From an uncultured Lachnospiraceae bacterium (GTDB lineage: Bacteria; Bacillota; Clostridia; Lachnospirales; Lachnospiraceae), in the NCBI GenBank assembly GCA_947624875.1, contig CANQMA010000003.1, forward strand, positions 20,428 through 84,427: a stretch of 64,000 bases of DNA. The letters are read 5' to 3'. Below, piece after piece: positions 48,042 to 57,336 of the stretch. The notes beneath the pieces are model-generated. The model did not search any database and had not been told where the DNA came from. It saw nothing but the letters and a program-made list of their open reading frames with translations. Position 1 is the stretch's first letter, and each line of letters opens with the position of its first letter. A program made the position numbers and the translations under genes.

Positions 48042-48113
48042 TGCACCCGGCAGGAATCGAACCTGCATTACTGTCTCCGGAGGACGGCGTTCTATCCATT
48101 AGACTACGGGTGC
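48042..48113 (-). tRNA. tRNA-Arg (anticodon CCG)
   Basis: On the minus strand a 72-base cloverleaf can be drawn: acceptor GCACCCG with CGGGTGC, T arm GCAGG-TTCGATT-CCTGC, and anticodon loop CTCCGGA giving anticodon CCG, which reads CGG. The discriminator base is A, and CCA is not encoded. The D stem is short (TCT with AGA) and the anticodon stem CCGTC/GACAG contains one C-A mismatch, so folding is a little weaker than usual. Confidence 0.85.
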
Positions 48114-48122
48114 GCTTTTATT

Positions 48123-48151
48123 AGTTTACATTAGATTCAAAAAAAAGGCAA
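48123..48151 (-). promoter_or_regulatory. Promoter of the tRNA-Arg gene
   Basis: On the minus strand TTGCCT and TAAACT are separated by 17 bases, ending ten bases before the tRNA. Confidence 0.55.
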
Positions 48152-48169
48152 CATGAAATCGTGCATATA

Positions 48170-48198
48170 TTGAATTTCGGACGATTTTTTGATATGAT
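48170..48198 (+). promoter_or_regulatory. Sigma-A promoter of the 48230 gene
   Basis: TTGAAT and TATGAT with 17 bases between, 31 bases before the GTG start. It is back to back with the tRNA promoter. Confidence 0.7.
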
Positions 48199-48229
48199 AT
48201 CCGTAAAATGAGTAAGGAGAAATTCGAAG

Positions 48230-48988
48230 GTGGATACGGAAGAAAAAAAATTAACCAGGTCTGAAATTGACGAGATGTTAAAAGAGGTTGAAGAAATTCA
48301 TCGTCCCCGCAGAACAGTCAATCGAAATCGAAAACCAAAAAAGAAATTCCGTTTGGACAGGATTCTTTTTGCCGCTATCCTGATTGCTTTGATTATCGCA
48401 GCGCTGTACTTTGGCTGCCAGGCATTTTGGGGAATGAATAAAGCGGATACCAAAGAGAAAAACACGACGGCCGGAGCGGATTCGGGAGTGCCTCTGAAGG
48501 ATGATCAATATCCTGAGATTACAGAGTTGGTTCAAAACTATCTGGATGCATATCTGATTCAGGATGATGAGCAGCGGATGGATGCATTTCGTAAATGTGT
48601 GGTGGATTTGGATGATTTGAGCAGTATTCAGAAACGTGATTATATCTCTGCTTATTCTGATGTAGAATGCTATACCAAAGACGGACCATATGAGGATACC
48701 TTTATTGTTTTTGCGTATTATCATATTACTTACAAAAACATTGCTGCGAGCGTTCCAAACATTACGGAATTTTATGTCATGCGTCAGGGAGAAACGAGAA
48801 ATGTATACATTAAGAATAATATTCCGGATGATGTGAAAGAATATATTAGCAAAGTTTCTGAGGACGCGGATGTACAGAACCTGAAAAAAGAAGTTCAAGA
48901 GGAATATGATGCTGCCAGGGTACAGGATGAAAATCTAGATAAATTTTTAAAGGATATGGCGCAGAAAATATCCGAAAAAAAGAAATAA
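48230..48988 (+). CDS. Membrane-anchored hypothetical protein
   Basis: A 252-residue protein I do not recognise. A basic cytosolic segment of about 40 residues (RPRRTVNRNRKPKKK) is followed by one membrane helix at about 44-66 (ILFAAILIALIIAALYFGC) and an acidic outer domain of about 170 residues rich in Asp/Glu and Tyr (NYLDAYLIQDDEQRMDAF), similar in size to SnoaL/NTF2-like folds seen on other Clostridia anchors, though this is only a resemblance. It ends in a charged helix. Start GTG, ten bases after GGAG. A terminator follows. Confidence 0.65.
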   Translation: MDTEEKKLTRSEIDEMLKEVEEIHRPRRTVNRNRKPKKKFRLDRILFAAILIALIIAALYFGCQAFWGMNKADTKEKNTTAGADSGVPLKDDQYPEITELVQNYLDAYLIQDDEQRMDAFRKCVVDLDDLSSIQKRDYISAYSDVECYTKDGPYEDTFIVFAYYHITYKNIAASVPNITEFYVMRQGETRNVYIKNNIPDDVKEYISKVSEDADVQNLKKEVQEEYDAARVQDENLDKFLKDMAQKISEKKK

Positions 48989-48998
48989 CTACAATATT

Positions 48999-49031
48999 GT
49001 TGGTGTCGGAATAATCCGGCACCAACTTTGT
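48999..49031 (+). terminator. Terminator after the 48230 gene
   Basis: GTTGGTGTCGGA at 48999-49010 pairs with TCCGGCACCAAC at 49015-49026 (one G-T pair, loop ATAA), followed by TTTGTT. Confidence 0.75.
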
Positions 49032-49055
49032 TACTACCTGTCGGGAGACAATGTG

Positions 49056-49793
49056 ATGAAAGAAAGCAGATATAAGCGGAAAATAGAAGAAGATGAAGAA
49101 ATTCGGATCAATAAGTTTTTAAGCGACGCCGGATATTGTTCCCGCAGGGAGGCGGACCGGCTTATAGAGCAGGGAAGGGTTTTTGTCGGAAAACAGCAGG
49201 CAGCCATGGGACAGAAAGTGACGCTTTCCGACCATATTTTTGTTGATGGGAAACCGGTTACAAGAGAGGAAGAACGCATTGTTCTGATGCTCAATAAACC
49301 GGTCGGCATTGAATGTACCAGCGATTTGTCCAATCCCGATAATGTGATTGATTATATTGGGTACCCCAAAAGGATTTACCCGATTGGAAGATTAGATAAG
49401 CAGTCTCAGGGACTGCTGCTGTTTACGAATGACGGCTCGATTGTCAATCATATCCTAAAGGCTTCCAATTATCATGAAAAGGAATATCTCGTGACCGTAG
49501 ACAAACCGGTCACGGAAGAGTTTTTAAATTCTATGGCAGAGGGCGTGGAAATTTTGGATCAGATTACCAGACCGTGCAGAGTGAAAAAAATATCGCGGCA
49601 TGAGTTTAACATTGTTCTGACGCAGGGATTGAACCGCCAGATTCGAAGAATGTGCGAGGCTTTAGGCTATCATGTACAAAAGCTGAAAAGAATCCGCGTG
49701 ATGAACGTCAAACTCGGAAATCTTGCAAAAGGCGCATGGCGGATGCTCACAGAACAGGAATTGAAGGAATTATTAAGTGATTTTGAAGAATAA
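49056..49793 (+). CDS. 23S rRNA pseudouridine synthase, RluF/RsuA family
   Basis: Makes pseudouridine in rRNA. The 245-residue protein has an N-terminal S4 RNA-binding domain (RINKFLSDAGYCSRREADRL near residue 17), then the RsuA-type catalytic core with GRLDKQSQGLLLFTNDG near 110 holding the catalytic aspartate, and GLNRQIRRMCEALGY near 190. The wording of the core (LNKPVGIECT) fits RluF best. ATG 49056 is eight bases after GGGAG; GTG 49053 is an equal alternative. It precedes ligA by 17 bases and is probably co-transcribed. Confidence 0.9.
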   Translation: MKESRYKRKIEEDEEIRINKFLSDAGYCSRREADRLIEQGRVFVGKQQAAMGQKVTLSDHIFVDGKPVTREEERIVLMLNKPVGIECTSDLSNPDNVIDYIGYPKRIYPIGRLDKQSQGLLLFTNDGSIVNHILKASNYHEKEYLVTVDKPVTEEFLNSMAEGVEILDQITRPCRVKKISRHEFNIVLTQGLNRQIRRMCEALGYHVQKLKRIRVMNVKLGNLAKGAWRMLTEQELKELLSDFEE

Positions 49794-49810
49794 GAGAGGT
49801 TTGAAAATCG

Positions 49811-51760
49811 ATGGATAAGGCCGAAAGAATAAAAATGCTGGTAGAACAGTTAAATAAAGCCTCCAAGGCATATTATCAGGATGCCGATGAGATTATGAGT
49901 AATTATGAGTATGATCAGCTCTATGACGAACTGCTGGCGCTGGAAGAGGAAACAGGGATGGTACTCTCAAACAGTCCAACGGTAAGAGTGGGATATGAGG
50001 TTTTGAGCGGACTGCCAAAAGAAACGCATGAAAGTCCGATGCTTTCACTCGATAAAACAAAAGAGATTGCCGCACTGGAGGATTTCCTTGGAACAAGAAA
50101 AGGAGTCCTTTCATGGAAACTCGATGGCTTGACGGTTGTCTTAACGTATCATCAGGGAAAACTTGCAAAGGCGGTTACCCGTGGAAACGGTCTGGTCGGA
50201 GAGGTGATTACTTCCAATGCCAAGGTGTTCCAAAATATTCCGCTGTCAATCCCATTTCGGGGAGATTTGATTTTACGGGGAGAAGCAATTATCAAATATT
50301 CTGATTTTGAAGAAATTAACCGAAAGATTGAGAATGCGGATGCAAAATACAAGAATCCGAGAAATCTCTGTTCCGGATCGGTCAGACAGCTGGACAGCAG
50401 GATTACAGCGCAGAGAAATGTTCATTTTATTGCATTTGCGTTGATTCTTGCAGAGGGAGTTGATTTTAAAAATTCCATTGCCTTTCAGTTGGATTGGCTG
50501 AAAGATCAGGGTTTTGAAACAGTGGAGCATCAAGTTGTTTCCGGTGATACCGTTGCAGACGAAGTCCGTGGATTTGAAGAAAAAATTGCAGAAAATGATA
50601 ATCCGTCCGACGGGCTGGTGCTTTTGTTTGACGACATTGCCTATGGGCTTTCTTTGGGAAGCACTTCAAAATTTCCGAGAAACGGCATCGCGTTTAAGTG
50701 GAAAGATGAACAGGCGCAGACCCGCTTACAATATATTGAGTGGAGTCCGAGCCGAACCGGTCTGATTAATCCGGTAGCGGTTTTTGACCCGGTGGAACTG
50801 GAGGGGACGACGGTCAGCCGTGCCAGCGTCCACAATATCAGCATTATGGAAGAACTTGAGCTCGGAAGTGGAGACGTGATTCAGGTTTACAAGGCAAATA
50901 TGATTATTCCACAGATTTCAGAAAATCTCACAAAGAGCGGAATGGACCCGCTTCCAAGGACATGTCCTGCCTGTGGCGGGCCGACCATCGTGAAGGCGGA
51001 AAATGGCGTAAAAACGCTGTATTGTGACAATCAGGACTGTCCGGCAAAAAATATCAAAGGCTATACCCATTTTGTTTCGCGCAACGCCATGAATATTGAC
51101 GGACTGTCCGAAGAAACCTTAGAAAAGTTTATTGATAAAGGATATATTCACGAATTTGCGGATTTATATCATTTAGACCGGTATGAGGAGGAGATCGTAC
51201 ACACGCCGGGATTTGGAGAAAAGTCATTTCAAAATCTGATGAAGGCGCTTGAAAAGTCTAGAGATGTAGAACTGCACGCACTCCTTTACGGGCTTGGAAT
51301 ACCAAATATCGGCGAGGCAAATGCAAAGGTCATCTGCCGGGAGTTTCATGATGATTTAGACAAGATAATCCATGCGTCTGTGGTGGAATTGGTGCAGGTC
51401 GATGGAATCGGCATGATTATGGCAGAAAAGTTTTGCGCATACTTTTCGGACGAAAAAAATCTTCTGCAGTTAAAGCATCTCCTCTCAGAGGTTCGGATCA
51501 GACAGACAGAACAAAGTGATCAGGAGCAGGATATGGAAGGACTGACTTTCGTGATCACAGGAAGCGTTCATCATTTTCCAAACCGGAATGCCGTGAAAGA
51601 TTATATTGAAAAACGCGGAGGGAAAGTTACCGGATCCGTTACTTCCAAAACAAATTATTTGATTAACAATGATGCCACTTCGAATTCAACAAAAAACAGA
51701 AAAGCAAAGGAATTAAATATTCCGATTATTACAGAAGAACAGTTTATAGAAAAGTGGTAG
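49811..51760 (+). CDS. ligA: NAD-dependent DNA ligase
   Basis: Seals nicks in replication and repair using NAD+. The 649-residue protein has the Ia domain with YYQDADEIMSNYEYDQLYDE, the adenylated lysine in SWKLDGL (K103), an OB fold, a four-cysteine zinc finger (CPACGG, then CDNQDC) near residue 382-412, helix-hairpin-helix repeats (TPGFGEKSFQNL) and a C-terminal BRCT domain (GLTFVITGSVHHFPNR). The KLDG form of the active site and slightly short length mark it as divergent from the usual KxDGxA type; a second ligase elsewhere is possible. Confidence 0.9.
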   Translation: MDKAERIKMLVEQLNKASKAYYQDADEIMSNYEYDQLYDELLALEEETGMVLSNSPTVRVGYEVLSGLPKETHESPMLSLDKTKEIAALEDFLGTRKGVLSWKLDGLTVVLTYHQGKLAKAVTRGNGLVGEVITSNAKVFQNIPLSIPFRGDLILRGEAIIKYSDFEEINRKIENADAKYKNPRNLCSGSVRQLDSRITAQRNVHFIAFALILAEGVDFKNSIAFQLDWLKDQGFETVEHQVVSGDTVADEVRGFEEKIAENDNPSDGLVLLFDDIAYGLSLGSTSKFPRNGIAFKWKDEQAQTRLQYIEWSPSRTGLINPVAVFDPVELEGTTVSRASVHNISIMEELELGSGDVIQVYKANMIIPQISENLTKSGMDPLPRTCPACGGPTIVKAENGVKTLYCDNQDCPAKNIKGYTHFVSRNAMNIDGLSEETLEKFIDKGYIHEFADLYHLDRYEEEIVHTPGFGEKSFQNLMKALEKSRDVELHALLYGLGIPNIGEANAKVICREFHDDLDKIIHASVVELVQVDGIGMIMAEKFCAYFSDEKNLLQLKHLLSEVRIRQTEQSDQEQDMEGLTFVITGSVHHFPNRNAVKDYIEKRGGKVTGSVTSKTNYLINNDATSNSTKNRKAKELNIPIITEEQFIEKW

Positions 51761-51776
51761 GAAAGGTGTAAGAAAA

Positions 51777-52151
51777 ATGCTAAGTGTAAATTTTCAGTCC
51801 CGCATACCGGTATATCAGCAGCTTTATGATGATGTTGTGCGGCTGGTCTCGATAGGGGCGTTCAAAAGCCATACAAAACTTCCTCCTGTCAGAGTTCTGG
51901 CATCGGAATTGGGAATCAATCCGAATACCGTATCCAAAGCTTATAAAATGCTTGAAGCGGACGGATATATCTATTCTACGGTCGGCAGGGGAAGTTTTAT
52001 TTCGGACCGGCTGGGACAAAACGAAGCAGAAAAAATCAGAGCAGAACATACATTAAACGATGCCATGCAGGCGGCCTATAAACATGGTATGGCAAAGGAA
52101 GAGATGTTGTTAAAAGTGGAGCGGCTCTATGAAAAAGGAGTTATGGAATGA
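51777..52151 (+). CDS. GntR-family regulator, YtrA type
   Basis: A 124-residue repressor-type protein. The N-terminal winged helix (PVYQQLYDDVVRLVSIGAF, then SELGINPNTVSKAYKMLEADG near residue 45) is followed by only a short dimerising helix, the YtrA subfamily layout. These proteins normally control the ABC genes in their own operon and respond to wall-active compounds. It starts 16 bases after ligA with little room for its own promoter, and its stop overlaps the ATPase start by four bases. Confidence 0.88.
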   Translation: MLSVNFQSRIPVYQQLYDDVVRLVSIGAFKSHTKLPPVRVLASELGINPNTVSKAYKMLEADGYIYSTVGRGSFISDRLGQNEAEKIRAEHTLNDAMQAAYKHGMAKEEMLLKVERLYEKGVME

Positions 52152-53032
52152 TTGAAATAAGAAATTTAACAAAAAAATTTGATAAAACAGTTGCCTTAAA
52201 GGAAATCAATTGTGACATTGTCGAAGGTTCGGTCTTCGGTCTGGTGGGCAGCAATGGCAGCGGAAAAAGTACGCTGCTGAGGACTTTGTCCGGCGTTTAT
52301 GAGCCGGATGACGGATGCGTCTATATAGACGGTGAAGTTTCTTTTGACAACGAAAAGGTGAAAGAACTCTGCTATTTTATTCCGGATTATCCGTATTTTT
52401 TTAATGACAGTACGGTACAGAATCTTGCAGGGCTTATTCGCAATACATATTCGACGTGGGACGAAGAGCGTTATCAGGAACTCTGTCAAATTTTCCCGAT
52501 TGATACCAAGGCACGAATTATTAATATGAGTAAGGGAATGCAGCGGCAGGCGGCGTTGATTTTAGCGTTTGCGGCAAGACCAAAATATCTTTTCTTAGAC
52601 GAGATTTTTGACGGTTTAGATCCGGTAATCCGGAGAGTCTTAAAAAGACTAATTATAGAGGAGGTATCGGACCGTGGGATGACGTGTATGATTGCGTCCC
52701 ACAATTTAAGGGAAATTGATGATATCTGCGATAGGATTTTAATGATTCATTTAGGTGAAGTCATGAAGAATGAAGAGATTGATTCCCTGAAAAATCAGAT
52801 TACGAAAATTCAGCTGGCGTTTACGACTATGCCGGACGAAGACATCTTTGCAGGACTGGATGTGCAGATTAACAGCCGCGCAGGAAACTATTTCAACATT
52901 ATGGCGCGCGGTGATGTAAATGAAATTTTAGAAAAAATAAATCGATTTGACCCGGCTTTTATAGAAGTGCTGCCGTCTACGCTGGAAGAAGTGTTTATCA
53001 ATGAAATGGAGGATACAGGATATGGAAAATAG
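52148..53032 (+). CDS. ABC transporter ATP-binding protein
   Basis: A 294-residue ATPase of the drug/peptide type. Walker A VGSNGSGKSTLL near residue 36, signature NMSKGMQRQ near 126, Walker B YLFLDEIFDGLDP near 147 and an H-loop IASHN near 180. The signature is MSKGM rather than LSGGQ, which is usual in YtrB-like ATPases. ATGA overlap with the GntR gene, and its end overlaps the permease start, so the three form one operon. Confidence 0.9.
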   Translation: MIEIRNLTKKFDKTVALKEINCDIVEGSVFGLVGSNGSGKSTLLRTLSGVYEPDDGCVYIDGEVSFDNEKVKELCYFIPDYPYFFNDSTVQNLAGLIRNTYSTWDEERYQELCQIFPIDTKARIINMSKGMQRQAALILAFAARPKYLFLDEIFDGLDPVIRRVLKRLIIEEVSDRGMTCMIASHNLREIDDICDRILMIHLGEVMKNEEIDSLKNQITKIQLAFTTMPDEDIFAGLDVQINSRAGNYFNIMARGDVNEILEKINRFDPAFIEVLPSTLEEVFINEMEDTGYGK

Positions 53033-55247
53033 AAATAGAAAAAAAGCGCTGGCAATTTACCGGTGGACAATGAAAAAATATCTGCATATTTCTATTGCGT
53101 ACTGGATTCTCCTGATTTTAAGTCTTCCACTGGCAGAACTGCTCGCAATGCAGGAAATTTATTTTTCCACGAATCAGAATATCAAAGAGTATATTCACCT
53201 GATGATGGAACCTGAAGAATTTCTGATTCTTTTCACTGCGGTTGCCATTATTTTCTCAACAATCTTATCTTTTATTGGATTTTCCTATATGCATAATAAG
53301 CGCTGTGTGGATTTCTTTGGCAGTCTGCCGGTTAGCAGAAGAACATCATTTTATGCACGTTATCTGGCAGTCGTTACGCTGACGATTCTTCCATTTGTGC
53401 TTGTCGGTTTTATCGGAGGACTTTTGACACTGACTTCTACGGGATTTTTGAATCTGATAAAAGATATTCTTCTTGCCGCGTTGGTGGTGATTGCCAATAC
53501 GACAATGATTGCATTTATGTCCTTATGTTGTGGAACTGTTGTGGATGTAGTGATTTCCTATCTGGCTCTAAATACCGCTTATCCTATTTTAATGGTGATT
53601 TTAAATGCACTTCCGATGAATGTTATTCCAGGATTGGATTACAGCCCGTTTCCGCCAAGTGTGTTTACATTTTTCTGCCCGGTTGCAGCAGCTTATACCG
53701 GAATATTCGGGGAAGATACTCTATTACACAGTATTTGGTGGATTGTGATTACAGCGGTTCTTGTTTTGGGCTGCCACTTAATCTGTAAAAAAAGGAAGGC
53801 GGAAACGGCGCAGAACGCCTTTACATTTTCGCTGCTTTCCGATGTGATTAAATTTATCTTTTGCTTTGCGGCAGGCTCCGGACTTGGCTGGATTTTTTCC
53901 TTTATCGGGAGTACCAGCGGCAAAATCAGAAATGAGTATATCTGGTTTACGATTGGCATGACCGTTGGCATTATGGTTACCAATCTTCTGCTTCATCTGA
54001 TATTTTATAAAGGTCTGAAGCACTATGCTAAGAGCCTGGTGGAGTGTGGTGTAGTGGCATGTTCCGTGCTTGCATTTCTTCTGATTGTGGCCACAGGATT
54101 TTTTGGATATGATACATATCTTCCGGGCATCGACCGGATTCAGGAGATTTCTATCAGCGAAACTCCAGATACATTTTATGTGGACGGAGTCAATCTTTTA
54201 GAAAATTTCAGCAAAAATGAGGAGGATATCCGTACTGTCTTAGATTATCATGAAGAGATTATCCGGCAGTGTGATACAGAAAAGTGGCACGGGCTTTATC
54301 CGATTACCGGGGCAACGGGGAGTAATATTAATTTTGTTGGTGACGAAAATTACGAAGACTATGTAAAAATCAGTTATCGGCTGAAGGACGGCACAACCGT
54401 TCAAAGAGTGTATTCTTATGGGTATCCGCATCTAAAGACGAAGGACTTTCCAACAGAACTTGCCCGGAAACTTAGGTTTGGTCAGTCTGTTGCCGGCATG
54501 TTTCAGGCGGAATACCTGGAGGATTACCTGTATATTGATCAAATTGAGGACAAAGAAAGTATTGCATCATCCAATATAATACTTTCAGAGACACAGCGGC
54601 AAAAACTGCTTACAGCAATCAAAAAGGACTGTAAAACACAGCATATTTCTGAAAAACTTCTTGTTGTGGATTATGATTATCAGGATGAAGAGAATTTGTA
54701 TCAAGAGGATACGAAATATATTTTGGATCTTTCTTTCCAATCAAAAAATTCGGAATATATACGAATCAGGTGGAAGGTCAGTGAAAAGGATACGGAAACA
54801 TTGGCGGTTATGAAAGAAGAGGGAATTCTGAATGTGGAGTATAGGGCAATGGACGAGTGGATGACAGAGACGCTTTACTTTAAAAAAGTTCCTGAAAAAA
54901 CAAAGACGATTTATTTTTCCATGCCAAAGGACTGGGATGCCAATGCCCAGGTGTGGGCAGTACCCTGGGAGTCCGAAACGAAATATGCATATGCGAAATT
55001 GCAGAGTGAAGATGGAAAATGCGAGAAAGTTTCAGACTCTGTGTGGAAATATGAAATGCCGGTTTCCAATCAAACGGACCGCATAATGTTCTATCAGGTT
55101 TTGGATTTGAAGGTCAACTGTACCGGAAGGGTGCAACTGCCATCAGATAATAAGAAAAATTTGCTGCAGACATCACCGAAAAAAGGAGCAACTTTTTATA
55201 ATTTTCCAAAATCAATGTATGAAGTAATGTGGACGAAATTTGATTGA
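53022..55247 (+). CDS. ABC transporter permease of the GntR-linked operon
   Basis: A 741-residue membrane protein. The first 370 residues hold about seven or eight hydrophobic helices, with RRTSFYARYLAV near residue 105 of the ABC-2 type; the rest is a large polar domain (about 385-741) that is probably outside the cell, rich in Asp/Glu/Tyr. Such long outer domains are seen in bacitracin-sensing permeases but this one is not of the FtsX class. MENRNRK at 53022 follows GGAGG; the track start at 53001 lies deeper in the ATPase gene. Substrate unknown. Confidence 0.8.
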   Translation: MENRNRKKALAIYRWTMKKYLHISIAYWILLILSLPLAELLAMQEIYFSTNQNIKEYIHLMMEPEEFLILFTAVAIIFSTILSFIGFSYMHNKRCVDFFGSLPVSRRTSFYARYLAVVTLTILPFVLVGFIGGLLTLTSTGFLNLIKDILLAALVVIANTTMIAFMSLCCGTVVDVVISYLALNTAYPILMVILNALPMNVIPGLDYSPFPPSVFTFFCPVAAAYTGIFGEDTLLHSIWWIVITAVLVLGCHLICKKRKAETAQNAFTFSLLSDVIKFIFCFAAGSGLGWIFSFIGSTSGKIRNEYIWFTIGMTVGIMVTNLLLHLIFYKGLKHYAKSLVECGVVACSVLAFLLIVATGFFGYDTYLPGIDRIQEISISETPDTFYVDGVNLLENFSKNEEDIRTVLDYHEEIIRQCDTEKWHGLYPITGATGSNINFVGDENYEDYVKISYRLKDGTTVQRVYSYGYPHLKTKDFPTELARKLRFGQSVAGMFQAEYLEDYLYIDQIEDKESIASSNIILSETQRQKLLTAIKKDCKTQHISEKLLVVDYDYQDEENLYQEDTKYILDLSFQSKNSEYIRIRWKVSEKDTETLAVMKEEGILNVEYRAMDEWMTETLYFKKVPEKTKTIYFSMPKDWDANAQVWAVPWESETKYAYAKLQSEDGKCEKVSDSVWKYEMPVSNQTDRIMFYQVLDLKVNCTGRVQLPSDNKKNLLQTSPKKGATFYNFPKSMYEVMWTKFD

Positions 55248-55272
55248 CCTGACTAGAAAATCGTAGTATATT
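55244..55272 (+). promoter_or_regulatory. Sigma-A promoter of ilvE
   Basis: TTGACC at 55244-55249 overlaps the stop codon of the permease gene; TATATT follows 17 bases later. The leader of about 65 bases contains a hairpin (GGGAAA at 55285, TTTCCC at 55301) that may weaken or modulate transcription. Confidence 0.65.
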
Positions 55273-55284
55273 TAAAAAGAAACG

Positions 55285-55310
55285 GGGAAATCCGCAGGGG
55301 TTTCCCTTTC
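55285..55310 (+). terminator. Weak hairpin in the ilvE leader
   Basis: GGGAAA pairs with TTTCCC over a 10-base loop, then TTTCATT. It may end the GntR-ABC operon or act as an attenuator in the ilvE leader; the T run is short. Confidence 0.35.
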
Positions 55311-55344
55311 ATTGCATAATTATACATCAGGGAGGATGGTTCAA

Positions 55345-56367
55345 ATGGACAAGAAAAATATTGATTGGGAAAATCTTGGGTTTGATTATATTCCGTCAGA
55401 CCGGAGATTTGTTGCAAACTACAAAAACGGAGCGTGGGACGCAGGGACGATGACAGACGATCCAACTGTTGTTATCAATGAGTGTGCAGGGGTATTACAG
55501 TATGCACAGACCTGTTTTGAGGGAATGAAAGCGTATACGACGGCAGACGGACGCGTCGTCATCTTTCGTCCGGACTTAAATGCAAAGAGAATGGAAGATT
55601 CCTGCAAGAGATTGGAAATGCCGACTTACCCGCCGGAGAAATTTGTGGAAGCGGTTGCGCAGACGGTCAGAGAAAATCTTGACTTGGTGCCGCCATATGG
55701 TTCCGGCGCTTCCTTATATATCAGACCTTATATGTTTGGCAGTTCTGCTGTCATTGGCGTAGCGCCGGCAGAGGAATATCAGTTCCGTGTTTTCGTGACG
55801 CCGGTAGGTCCGTATTTTAAAGGCGGAGCAAAACCGATGGTCATCAAAGTCAGCGATTATGACAGAGCAGCACCACATGGTACCGGTCATATTAAGGCGG
55901 GGCTGAATTATGCCATGAGCCTTTATCCGATTGTCCGCGCCCATGAAGAAGGTTACTCTGAAAATATGTATCTGGACGCCGCAACAAGAACCAAAGTAGA
56001 GGAGACCGGCGGAGCAAACTTCATCTTTATTACAAAAGACGGAAAACTGGTTACGCCGAAGTCTGACAGCATTCTTCCTTCCATCACGAGACGTTCGATT
56101 ATGTATGTCGCAGAGCATTATCTCGGCATGGAAGTAGAGCACAGAGAAGTATTATTCTCAGAGGTAAAAGACTTTGCGGAATGCGGACTTTGTGGAACTG
56201 CTGCAGTGGTTTCACCGGTTGGGCAGATTGACAACCATGGAGAAAGTATCTGTTTCCCAAGCGGTATGGAAAAAATGGGACCAAACATTCAAAAACTTTA
56301 TGATACCTTAACAGGAATTCAGATGGGTAAAATTGACGCGCCGGAAGGCTGGATTTATGAGGTATAA
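55345..56367 (+). CDS. ilvE: Branched-chain amino acid aminotransferase
   Basis: PLP-dependent class IV aminotransferase for leucine, isoleucine and valine with glutamate. The 340-residue protein has VLQYAQTCFEGMKAY near residue 49, the PLP lysine in GTGHIKAGLNYA near 182 and EVKDFAECGLCGTAAVVSPVG near 270. It belongs to the longer eukaryote-like BCAT2 type. GGAGG lies nine bases before ATG 55345; the track start at 55312 and the ATG at 55336 overlap this binding site. A terminator follows directly. Confidence 0.93.
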   Translation: MDKKNIDWENLGFDYIPSDRRFVANYKNGAWDAGTMTDDPTVVINECAGVLQYAQTCFEGMKAYTTADGRVVIFRPDLNAKRMEDSCKRLEMPTYPPEKFVEAVAQTVRENLDLVPPYGSGASLYIRPYMFGSSAVIGVAPAEEYQFRVFVTPVGPYFKGGAKPMVIKVSDYDRAAPHGTGHIKAGLNYAMSLYPIVRAHEEGYSENMYLDAATRTKVEETGGANFIFITKDGKLVTPKSDSILPSITRRSIMYVAEHYLGMEVEHREVLFSEVKDFAECGLCGTAAVVSPVGQIDNHGESICFPSGMEKMGPNIQKLYDTLTGIQMGKIDAPEGWIYEV

Positions 56368-56406
56368 ATCTTTTGCGTTTTATGGCGTGAAAAAATAAAA
56401 TGATGG

Positions 56407-56443
56407 AAAAAACCTGCTTGTCTGTCAGGCAGGCAGGTTTTTT
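56407..56443 (+). terminator. Rho-independent terminator after ilvE
   Basis: AAAAAACCTGC at 56407-56417 pairs perfectly with GCAGGTTTTTT at 56433-56443, with a 15-base loop. Confidence 0.9.
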
Positions 56444-56458
56444 CAAGAGGGAGAAACA

Positions 56459-57331
56459 ATGTTTTACAGATCAGAATTAAAAACAAATGCAAAAAGACTG
56501 TTAGCAAAAAACTACTGGTGGATTGTCTTGGTGACACTGATATTTTCCTTTATCAGCGGAGATGGCATCAGTTACGGTTTCAATGTTAATTACAGCAATG
56601 CGTTCAACTCCGGTTTCAATGCCGGATACAACGGTGCGGCCAATTCTGGCAATTCATCGCTTGATAGCGATTATGACAGCGCGTTTGACGATATTGACGA
56701 TATCCTGGAAGGAGATTCCGATAATGGCGCTCAGGAGTTTAACAACGTCTGGACGAATGTAAAAAATGCTTTCGGCAGGTTGGCTGCAGGCACGTTCGGC
56801 ACTGTACCATTATGGATATTGCTCACCGTGCTGATTATTACTATCTGCAGCGTAGTTTTGGATATTTTTATTCTTGAGCCTCTGCGTGTCGGCTGCCGCA
56901 GATGGTTTCTGAAAAACAGAACGCAGAAACCGTCCATGGGAGAAGTGGTACATATTTTCGGTAACGGATATCTGAACACTGCAAAGGTTATGTTTCTGAG
57001 AAATTTATTTACATTTCTGTGGACACTTCTGTTCATTATTCCGGGCATTGTCAAAAGTTATGAGTACCGTATGATTCCGTTTCTTCTGGCGGAAAATCCG
57101 GATATGGACCGCAAGGAGGCATTTGAGCGGAGCAGGGCGCTGATGAACGGTAGAAAATGGGATTCCTTTGTTTTGGATTTGTCATTTATCGGCTGGATTC
57201 TGCTCACAAGTCTGACCTGCGGACTTCTGGGCATCTTTTACGTAATGCCGTACATCGAACTGACAAATACTGAATTATACGTATGCCTCTGTCAGGGCAG
57301 GGACAATTATTTACACAGCGGGAATTTGTAA
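56459..57331 (+). CDS. DUF975-family membrane protein
   Basis: A 290-residue membrane protein of DUF975, unknown function. The N-terminal ELKTNAKRLLAKNYWW is the family start, then a helix, an unusual Asn/Ser/Asp-rich outer loop at about 40-95 (SGFNAGYNGAANSGNSS), a helix near 120-140, and MVFLRNLFTFLWTLLFIIPGI and EAFERSRALMNGRKWD near 180-245, typical of DUF975. AGGGAG precedes the ATG. The gene ends right at the cloverleaf-like element. Confidence 0.85.
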   Translation: MFYRSELKTNAKRLLAKNYWWIVLVTLIFSFISGDGISYGFNVNYSNAFNSGFNAGYNGAANSGNSSLDSDYDSAFDDIDDILEGDSDNGAQEFNNVWTNVKNAFGRLAAGTFGTVPLWILLTVLIITICSVVLDIFILEPLRVGCRRWFLKNRTQKPSMGEVVHIFGNGYLNTAKVMFLRNLFTFLWTLLFIIPGIVKSYEYRMIPFLLAENPDMDRKEAFERSRALMNGRKWDSFVLDLSFIGWILLTSLTCGLLGIFYVMPYIELTNTELYVCLCQGRDNYLHSGNL

Positions 57332-57336
57332 ATTTT

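Noticed and set aside
49811-51760. ligA as a pseudogene because of the unusual KLDG active site
   Set aside because: The frame is intact, and the zinc finger, helix-hairpin-helix and BRCT parts are all present, so divergence is the simpler reading.
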